Shown here one piece after another: positions 22,764 to 27,941 of a DNA stretch of 27,941 bases. How positions within the stretch are numbered: position 1 is the first letter of the stretch; every line of letters begins with the position of its first letter. A program made the translations under genes and the position numbers. Below the pieces are notes generated by a model. The model made no database searches. It saw nothing but the letters and a program-made list of their open reading frames with translations, and was not told where the DNA came from. Source of the stretch: an uncultured Bacilli bacterium (GTDB lineage Bacteria > Bacillota_I > Bacilli_A > RF39 > UBA660); contig CAKPDJ010000015.1 of assembly GCA_934148875.1 (NCBI GenBank), positions 1-27,941 of the forward strand. Reading direction: 5' to 3'.

Positions 22764-24368
22764 TTGAAAATAATTAACTTAATAAAAAGTGAGTTTATCA
22801 AAAACTATAATATTAAAAAAATAATAATCTGCATCTTACTATTAACACTTGTTTCATTATTTATAGTATATAAAACAGATAACATATTAGTTGAATATGA
22901 AAATGCTGGACAAACTGATGCCCAATATTTAAGAAATTACATTTCTAATTTAAAGAAAAATTTTACAGAACAAGATATAAATTCATTAAAAACTATCGAA
23001 GAAAAAATATCATATAGTTATGAAAAAAATTTTATTAAATATAATTATTTAATCATGAATGATGTAACTTCATCAAATGACTGGAAATACGATTTTGTTA
23101 CTAATTATATCATACCATTAGCTAGATATAATGATTTGATTGAAATTTTAAATGCTGCAAGTACTAGTGAAACAGTAGAAATATGTAGTGTAAATGATAT
23201 CGATGAACAAATTAAAGAGTTTTTAAATAAAGCATGTAGCTTAACTATAGAAGAAAGAAATGAAATATATCAAAAAAATACTAAATTAATAACAGACTAT
23301 GAAAATTTATTAAAAGAAAATAAGTATTATTTATATCTTCAATATAAAATAGATAATAATTTATTAGATGAAGATGAGTATAAAATTGTTAAGATATTAA
23401 TAGCTAAAAAGATAGAAAATAGTGATAATTTTTTAGTTGAAAATTACATTCAATACCAGAAATTAAAAGAAAATGCTACCATGAAAATAGATACCTTTGA
23501 AGAATATCAAGAAACTCATAAAAATAGTAATAATTATACTTCTTATCAAGAGTATTTAGCTTACAATACTAATCTCAAAAATAAAGCTATTGAAAGTAGA
23601 AAAATATTACTATATAGTACAGAACATGAAATAAAACAGGATATATTCTATACCGGTTTAGATAATGTTAGTGAAGACGATATGTATATAACGCCAAAAC
23701 TAAAAGTGAATCGTGTCCTACATTTATCAGTAATAGTAATGCTTATTATTAGTGTAACTAATAGTGGCATTATATCAAATGAACATAGTAAAGGAACGAT
23801 TAAAAATATTATTACAGCTCCTGTTAAAAGATGGAAAATATTACTTAGTAAATTTATATATCTGGTTTTAGATACATATATAATATGGTTATTAGGACTT
23901 ATTATACTAAGTGTTTGTGCTGGTATTAGATTTGGATTTACGGAATTAATAACACCAAAATTAATAGTCTCTGGTGGTAAAGTAATAGAAGTTAATTACT
24001 ATTTATATTTAATTAAAAATATTTTAATAGCTAGTATTCCAGTTATAGCATTTTTAAGTATATTATTCTTCCTATCAGCAGTTACTTTAAATACATCCCT
24101 AACAGTAGGAATTACCTCTATTATTAGTGTTCTAGCTCTATTTATATGGGTATTACAGTTAGCAAATAGTTTTAAATATATTGTATATACACCATTTTGG
24201 TACTTAGATAGTGGTTATATTTTTATGAATACAGAAAACTACCAAAGATCATTACATGCCGTTTCGTATAGTATAAAAATAGGAATTATTTCATCTATAA
24301 TAACTATTACAGTTTTGTTATTAATCGCTAATATTGTTTACTTGAAAAGAGATATAAAAAATACTTAG
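22764..24368 (+). CDS. ABC-2 permease subunit, second paralogue
   Basis: The TTG at 22764 lies after AGAGGTG (about 22751-22757); an in-frame GTG at 22755 overlaps that site. The 534-residue product parallels the previous protein throughout: KIINLIKSEFIKNYNIKK at the N-terminus, a long extracellular segment with two Cys (about C141 and C158), and NEHSKGTIKNIITAPVKRWK before the C-terminal helices. The family block is nearly identical even at DNA level (about 28 bases shared around 23800). Tandem duplication followed by divergence of the extracellular domains is the simplest history. It ends at a terminator and completes a three-gene ATPase-permease-permease operon. Confidence 0.85.
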   Translation: MKIINLIKSEFIKNYNIKKIIICILLLTLVSLFIVYKTDNILVEYENAGQTDAQYLRNYISNLKKNFTEQDINSLKTIEEKISYSYEKNFIKYNYLIMNDVTSSNDWKYDFVTNYIIPLARYNDLIEILNAASTSETVEICSVNDIDEQIKEFLNKACSLTIEERNEIYQKNTKLITDYENLLKENKYYLYLQYKIDNNLLDEDEYKIVKILIAKKIENSDNFLVENYIQYQKLKENATMKIDTFEEYQETHKNSNNYTSYQEYLAYNTNLKNKAIESRKILLYSTEHEIKQDIFYTGLDNVSEDDMYITPKLKVNRVLHLSVIVMLIISVTNSGIISNEHSKGTIKNIITAPVKRWKILLSKFIYLVLDTYIIWLLGLIILSVCAGIRFGFTELITPKLIVSGGKVIEVNYYLYLIKNILIASIPVIAFLSILFFLSAVTLNTSLTVGITSIISVLALFIWVLQLANSFKYIVYTPFWYLDSGYIFMNTENYQRSLHAVSYSIKIGIISSIITITVLLLIANIVYLKRDIKNT

Positions 24369-24371
24369 ATA

Positions 24372-24397
24372 GGATTCTAGTAATAGAATTCTTTTTT
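24372..24397 (+). terminator. Intrinsic terminator of the ABC operon
   Basis: GGATTCTA (24372-24379), loop GTAA, TAGAATTC (24384-24391), then six T. Confidence 0.88.
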
Positions 24398-24413
24398 CTA
24401 TATTTTATATTAA

Positions 24414-24442
24414 TTGAAAACTAATTTTAATAATGTTATAAT
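24414..24442 (+). promoter_or_regulatory. Promoter of the surface-protein gene
   Basis: TTGAAA (24414-24419), 17-base spacer, TATAAT (24437-24442). Initiation is predicted near 24449. Confidence 0.75.
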
Positions 24443-24468
24443 TATGAATATAATAAGTAGGTGAGTAT

Positions 24469-25563
24469 ATGAAAAAAAGATTAATTATAATTAGTTTCTT
24501 AATGCTTTTATTGCCATTGTCAGTAAATGCTGTTTCTATTGATAAAGTAGATGTTCAACAAATTCCAACTCAGATTGCAGATTCATATTTTAAGGTTCCA
24601 ATTACTGTTCATTTTTCTGCTAAACAACCTGATGAGAAATATCATCTTATCGATGCAATTGCTTTTGGTATTCAAGTTGATAGTTCACTATTAGAAATCA
24701 CTAATGCTGATAGTAAAAAATTTGAAACCGATATTATTAACTCACAAGATGGTATTTACTATATAATATCTGCTAGAGAGGATGAAGTAATACCAGAATA
24801 TAACGGAAATGGTCCAGCTATAAATGATTTTACTGTAGATGTTACTTTCCACTTAAAAAGTACCAATGCCAAAATAACTAATATTAATATACTTGCAGTA
24901 GTAGTTGAAGCAAGTGAAATCGATGATGAAAATAAAGTAGTAGAAATGACATATGAAAAAGTAATTACTGAAAGAATTCCTATTTACCAATCAGACCTTA
25001 TAACTGTACCTGATGAAGAAGAGACAACCGTAAAAGCACCAACCACAGATATAAGTAAAGATTTAATAAATAAAACCAAAGAAAATACATCAAGTTCTTC
25101 AACTACATCTTCATCTTCAACTTCATCTTCAAGTACCAAAAAAGAACCAACTATATCATCAAATAATTATTTAAAAACACTATGGATAGAAAATCAAATT
25201 CTTGATTTTAATAAAGATAAGTTAGAATATGAAATAACTATTGATGATAGTATTAAAATCCTAAATATTAAGGCAGAACCAGAAGATAGTAAATCAACCG
25301 TAGAAATAATTGGTAATGACCCATTAACTAATGAAATCAAAGTCAATGTAAAAGCAGAGAATGGTGTAGAAAAAATATATAATATAAAGGTAAATAAACA
25401 ACTTAAAGATAATCAATCAGAAAAACAGATGAATAAAACTTTTAAAAAAGTAAATTTAATTATAATATTATCAGTAGTAGTACTAATTACTATTGTAGTT
25501 ATATCTATCATTATAAAAGTTCACAACAATAGAAAACTTGATAAAATGATGAAAGAGTTATAA
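24469..25563 (+). CDS. Membrane-anchored surface protein, cohesin-like and cadherin-like domains
   Basis: The 364-residue protein starts with a signal peptide (about 1-21, cleavage after VNA). Residues 25-150 show the beta-sandwich pattern of cohesin-type domains (VDVQQIPTQI, FGIQVDSSLLEITN, NDFTVDVTFHLKS). A Ser/Thr linker runs at 207-226. Residues 233-309 match the cadherin-like beta-sandwich (PF12733) pattern: LKTLWIENQILDFNKDKLEY ... GVEKIYNIKV. The protein ends with a membrane helix (about 328-350) and a short basic tail; there is no sortase motif. AGGTGAG precedes the ATG. It is probably displayed outside the membrane and binds proteins or glycans; binding partner unknown. Confidence 0.8.
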   Translation: MKKRLIIISFLMLLLPLSVNAVSIDKVDVQQIPTQIADSYFKVPITVHFSAKQPDEKYHLIDAIAFGIQVDSSLLEITNADSKKFETDIINSQDGIYYIISAREDEVIPEYNGNGPAINDFTVDVTFHLKSTNAKITNINILAVVVEASEIDDENKVVEMTYEKVITERIPIYQSDLITVPDEEETTVKAPTTDISKDLINKTKENTSSSSTTSSSSTSSSSTKKEPTISSNNYLKTLWIENQILDFNKDKLEYEITIDDSIKILNIKAEPEDSKSTVEIIGNDPLTNEIKVNVKAENGVEKIYNIKVNKQLKDNQSEKQMNKTFKKVNLIIILSVVVLITIVVISIIIKVHNNRKLDKMMKEL

Positions 25564-25592
25564 TATTTAGTAAGTAGTTTTAGGTGAGTAGT

Positions 25593-26102
25593 ATGTCAAA
25601 ATTTATTAAAAGAAACTTCGAATATATAATTTTTTCTTTTTACTTTGTATCAATTTGTTCGTGGTTTATAGAAATATTATTTTCTCTTATATTTAGATCA
25701 AAGTTTGTTTTACCAGGAACCTTATCAGGTCCATGGTGTCCTGTATATGGTACCACTTTTATAGCTTTATTATTATTTGTAAATAAAAGGGATAATAAGA
25801 TATATAACTTTGTGAAAATATTAGTAATTGCTACCATCATTGAATATTTAGCTTCTTATATATCAGGAGAGATATTTAATAATGTTATATGGGATTATAC
25901 AGGTAGATTTTTAAATATTAATGGTCGAGTATGCTTAGGAATGTCATTTATATTTGCTATAATGGGTTACCTTATGATGTATTATATTGAACCAGCCCTA
26001 AGAAGAATATATATCAGTTTAGGTGATAAGGCTAAAATGATTAATATTATACTAGTTAGTTGCTTCTTATTAGATATATTTATTAATATCTTTTATATTT
26101 AG
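25593..26102 (+). CDS. CmpB-type putative ABC transporter membrane protein
   Basis: ATG 25593 follows AGGTGAG (about 25582-25588); an upstream GTG at 25584 overlaps that site. The 169-residue protein has four to five membrane helices and the motif PGTLSGPWCPVYGTT, with VIWDYTGRFLNINGRVCLGMS further on. This combination is diagnostic of the family annotated as putative ABC transporter permease (CmpB). Despite that label no ATPase lies next to it, and family function is not established. It is 30 bases after the surface-protein gene and 13 before the glycosylase gene, so a short operon is likely. Confidence 0.85.
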   Translation: MSKFIKRNFEYIIFSFYFVSICSWFIEILFSLIFRSKFVLPGTLSGPWCPVYGTTFIALLLFVNKRDNKIYNFVKILVIATIIEYLASYISGEIFNNVIWDYTGRFLNINGRVCLGMSFIFAIMGYLMMYYIEPALRRIYISLGDKAKMINIILVSCFLLDIFINIFYI

Positions 26103-26115
26103 GTAGGAAAGTATT

Positions 26116-26799
26116 ATGAAAGAAGAAATTAGAAAACAGTTATTTGAAAATCAAGATTTAATTTATCAAAAATTTCAAAGTGATTTATGCCCGGGTATAA
26201 ATAATATTATTGGAGTTAGAGTACCAGTTATTAGAAAATTAGTAAAAAATATCTTAAAAGAAGATTATGAAAAATATCTAAAAGAAGTAGATAATAAATA
26301 TTATGAAGAAACAATGATAGAGGGACTAATAATAGCTACTAGTAAAATGTCTATATCTCAAAAATTAGAATACTTAAATACTTTTATTCCTAAAATAGAT
26401 AACTGGGCAATCTGTGATATTACTTGTTCAAGTTTTAAGTTTAAGAGTGAGGAATTACCAATTATTTGGAATTATATAATTAATTATGAAAACAGTAATA
26501 GTGAGTTTAAGTTGCGTTTTATGATAGTTATGATGATGAATTATTTTTTAATAGATGAATACATAGATAAAATATTTAAAATAATTGATAATATTAAAGT
26601 TGATTATTATTATACTAATATGGCTACAAGTTGGCTTATTTCCATGGCTTTTATAAAATATAGAGATAAAACTTTAAAATATTTAAAGCATAATAATTTA
26701 TCCACTTTCACTTATCAAAAAGCACTTCAGAAGATAATAGAATCATATAGAGTATCACAAGAAGACAAAGTTTTAATTCGCAAAATGAAAAAACTATAA
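26116..26799 (+). CDS. AlkD-family DNA alkylation repair glycosylase
   Basis: The 227-residue protein consists of HEAT-like helices of the AlkD family, which remove alkylated purines such as 3- and 7-alkylguanine without base flipping. IIGVRVPVIRKLVK (31-44) and MIEGLIIATSK (67-77) are typical. DNWAICD supplies W97 and D101, with the same four-residue spacing as the catalytic Trp-Asp pair of Bacillus cereus AlkD; ATSWLISMA supplies W173, matching the third aromatic residue. TAGGTAGG (26100-26107) serves the ATG. The active site looks complete. It lies at the end of a short run with the CmpB-like gene. Confidence 0.92.
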   Translation: MKEEIRKQLFENQDLIYQKFQSDLCPGINNIIGVRVPVIRKLVKNILKEDYEKYLKEVDNKYYEETMIEGLIIATSKMSISQKLEYLNTFIPKIDNWAICDITCSSFKFKSEELPIIWNYIINYENSNSEFKLRFMIVMMMNYFLIDEYIDKIFKIIDNIKVDYYYTNMATSWLISMAFIKYRDKTLKYLKHNNLSTFTYQKALQKIIESYRVSQEDKVLIRKMKKL

Positions 26800-26800
26800 C

Positions 26801-26829
26801 TTGTATTTTTAACTTGTATTTATTATAAT
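26801..26829 (+). promoter_or_regulatory. Promoter of the pilin-like small gene
   Basis: TTGTAT (26801-26806), 17-base spacer, TATAAT (26824-26829). Confidence 0.65.
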
Positions 26830-26847
26830 TAATGTAAGGTGATGCTA

Positions 26848-27018
26848 GTGTTAAATAATAAAGGATTTGCTGTATCAGTAATTTTATATTCTATTTCAGC
26901 TATAATTATAGTAGTAATGTTTTTAATATTATCAGTTGTGGCATCCAATGTTCATAATACTAATAATATGGCAGATGAAATAAAGAAAGAAATAAGTGGT
27001 TTAGAAATAAAGGATTAA
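26848..27018 (+). CDS. Short pilin-like membrane protein
   Basis: A 56-residue frame starts at GTG 26848, four bases after AAGGTGAT (26836-26843), with a promoter upstream. It begins MLNNKGFAVSVILYSISAII, recalling a type IV prepilin (short basic leader, Gly-Phe, then a hydrophobic helix) but lacking the usual TLIE sequence with Glu5. The helix runs about residues 8-32 and is followed by a polar, charged stretch with no globular domain. It may be a minor pilin-like stub, a small membrane regulator, or the N-terminal remnant of a longer pseudopilin. A terminator follows directly, so it is a self-contained unit and not a shadow frame. Confidence 0.65.
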   Translation: MLNNKGFAVSVILYSISAIIIVVMFLILSVVASNVHNTNNMADEIKKEISGLEIKD

Positions 27019-27037
27019 TTAATCTTTTATTTTTTTG
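27010..27037 (+). terminator. Intrinsic terminator
   Basis: AAGGATTAA (27010-27018) pairs with TTAATCTTTT (27019-27028), then a T-tract to 27036. It overlaps the stop codon of the pilin-like gene. Confidence 0.65.
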
Positions 27038-27085
27038 TATAAATTTACTCATTTTATATCTAAATAGGTATGAAAGGAGATAATT

Positions 27086-27862
27086 ATGGCACGTCACAAA
27101 GTAGAAATAAGTGGCGTGAATACTGCGGATATTAAAGTTTTAAGTAGTGAAGAAACAGAAGAATTATTTAAAAGACTAGAAAACAATGATCCTACTGCTA
27201 GAGATGAACTTATAAATGGTAATTTAAAATTAGTTCTTAGTATTATAAAAAAGTTTAATCATCGTAATGAAAATTTAGATGATTTATTTCAGGTAGGTTG
27301 TATTGGTTTATGTAAAGCCATCGATAATTTTGATTTAAGTCATGGTGTTAAATTATCAACTTACGCTGTTCCTATGATTTTAGGAGAAGTAAAACGTTAT
27401 TTAAGAGATAATAGTAGCCTAAGAATAAGTCGTTCCATTAAAGATTTAGCTTATAATACTTTAAAGGCAAAAGAGGAAATGACTAAAAAATTTGGTAGAG
27501 AAGTAACGCTAGAAGAAATAGCTAAAGAACTAGGTGTAGACTATTTTGATATAATCACAGCTCAAGATGCTATGCGTAGTCCGGTTAGTATTTTTGAACC
27601 TATTTATAATGATGGTGGAGATACTATTTATTTATATGATCAGATAGAAGATAAACATTCTAAAGAACAGGACTTAGATGTCAACTTAGCTGTTACTAAA
27701 GCAGTAGAAGATTTAAACAAAAGAGAAAAATATATTATTGAAGAAAGATATATAATAGGTAAAACTCAAATGGAAATAGCTAATGAATTAGGTATAAGTC
27801 AAGCTCAAATATCACGATTAGAAAAAAATGCTATAAACAGTTTAAAGCAATCATTAAGATAG
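27086..27862 (+). CDS. sigG: Forespore sigma factor SigG
   Basis: The 258-residue protein is a sigma-70 family member with the SigG-specific N-terminus RHKVEISGVNT (3-13). Region 2 reads NGNLKLVLSIIKKFNHRNENLDDLFQVGCIGLCKAIDNFDLSHGVKLSTYAVP, split here over about residues 44-96; region 3 follows, then FEPIYNDGGDTIYLYDQI (about 169-186) and the region 4 helix-turn-helix KTQMEIANELGISQAQISRLE (about 226-246). SigG runs late forespore transcription, including small acid-soluble proteins and germination genes. GAAAGGAG precedes the ATG. Its presence marks the organism as a likely spore former. Neighbouring spoIIGA or sigE are not visible upstream, so the usual cluster is not conserved here. Confidence 0.95.
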   Translation: MARHKVEISGVNTADIKVLSSEETEELFKRLENNDPTARDELINGNLKLVLSIIKKFNHRNENLDDLFQVGCIGLCKAIDNFDLSHGVKLSTYAVPMILGEVKRYLRDNSSLRISRSIKDLAYNTLKAKEEMTKKFGREVTLEEIAKELGVDYFDIITAQDAMRSPVSIFEPIYNDGGDTIYLYDQIEDKHSKEQDLDVNLAVTKAVEDLNKREKYIIEERYIIGKTQMEIANELGISQAQISRLEKNAINSLKQSLR

Positions 27863-27871
27863 TAGTATCTA

Positions 27872-27900
27872 AAAAGTAGATAGAAATATCTACTTTTAAT
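27872..27900 (+). terminator. Intrinsic terminator after sigG
   Basis: AAAAGTAGATA (27872-27882), GAAA loop, TATCTACTTTT (27887-27897). Confidence 0.85.
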
Positions 27901-27901
27901 A

Positions 27902-27910
27902 TGCTATAAT
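27902..27910 (+). promoter_or_regulatory. Extended -10 promoter
   Basis: TGCTATAAT with TATAAT at 27905-27910, just before the gene cut off by the window edge. Confidence 0.55.
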
Positions 27911-27928
27911 ACTAATAGGTGATTATCT

Positions 27929-27941
27929 ATGAAAAAGGGAT
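27929..27941 (+). CDS. Start of a truncated gene at window edge
   Basis: ATG at 27929 follows AGGTGAT (27917-27923). Only four codons (MKKG) are visible, so no product can be proposed. Confidence 0.5.

Noticed and set aside
27020..27085. Sigma-F or sigma-G promoter before sigG
   Set aside because: GTATA and CATTTTAT fragments occur but spacing and flanks do not convincingly match either consensus.

Overview
The window looks like a chromosomal segment of a low-GC, spore-forming member of the Bacilli, possibly an uncultured gut lineage. It is roughly three-quarters A+T. Promoters fit the TTGACA-17-TATAAT pattern, Shine-Dalgarno sites read AGGAGG or AGGTGAT, and TGA is used as a stop (12001-12003), so the code is standard rather than the Mycoplasma code. 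A sigma-G gene, a GerS/YdcC-like lipoprotein and a cdaA-cdaR pair support this. Taxonomy is inferred from gene content only.

Region 1-6180 is an accessory, defence-like island. It opens with an Abi_2/AbiF HEPN protein flanked by two near-identical copies of a small hairpin/pseudoknot element; the downstream copy has its own promoter. Next come a P-loop kinase-like gene with an apparent ATA start, an unclassified protein with an ADP-ribosyltransferase-like N-terminal signature, a decayed DDE transposase, an ABC exporter and a small Cys-rich protein. A split, repeated 25-47 bp motif (1116, 1783, 3679) brackets two of these modules like cassette boundaries.

Region 6180-13800 holds a small membrane protein, the c-di-AMP synthase gene cdaA with its regulator cdaR (no glmM follows), a convergent DUF378 gene and the GerS-like lipoprotein. 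Then comes a two-gene operon (zinc-ribbon membrane protein and CbbX/SpoVK-like AAA+ ATPase) behind a ~215-nt leader closed by a perfect 16-bp inverted repeat, followed by a membrane-anchored thioredoxin-like protein.

Region 13800-18650 is translation-centred. It has tRNA-Ile, then a T-box leader with an AAC (Asn) specifier driving a YbaK/PrdX-like aminoacyl-tRNA deacylase, a DUF1653 protein, asnS and a small ORF. Two tRNA-Asn genes and a tRNA-Glu follow, so sensor, charging enzyme, possible editing factor and the tRNA substrate lie within 3.2 kb. A DUF5684/zinc-ribbon protein with a 48-bp tandem repeat and a tRNA-Ser(GCU) close this part.

Region 18650-27941 carries a VanZ-like membrane protein, an XRE-HTH/ABC-ATPase fusion with two tandem paralogous ABC-2 permeases, a cohesin/cadherin-like surface protein, a CmpB-like membrane protein, an AlkD-family glycosylase, a short pilin-like ORF, sigG, and the first codons of another gene. 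Most transcription units end in clear intrinsic terminators.
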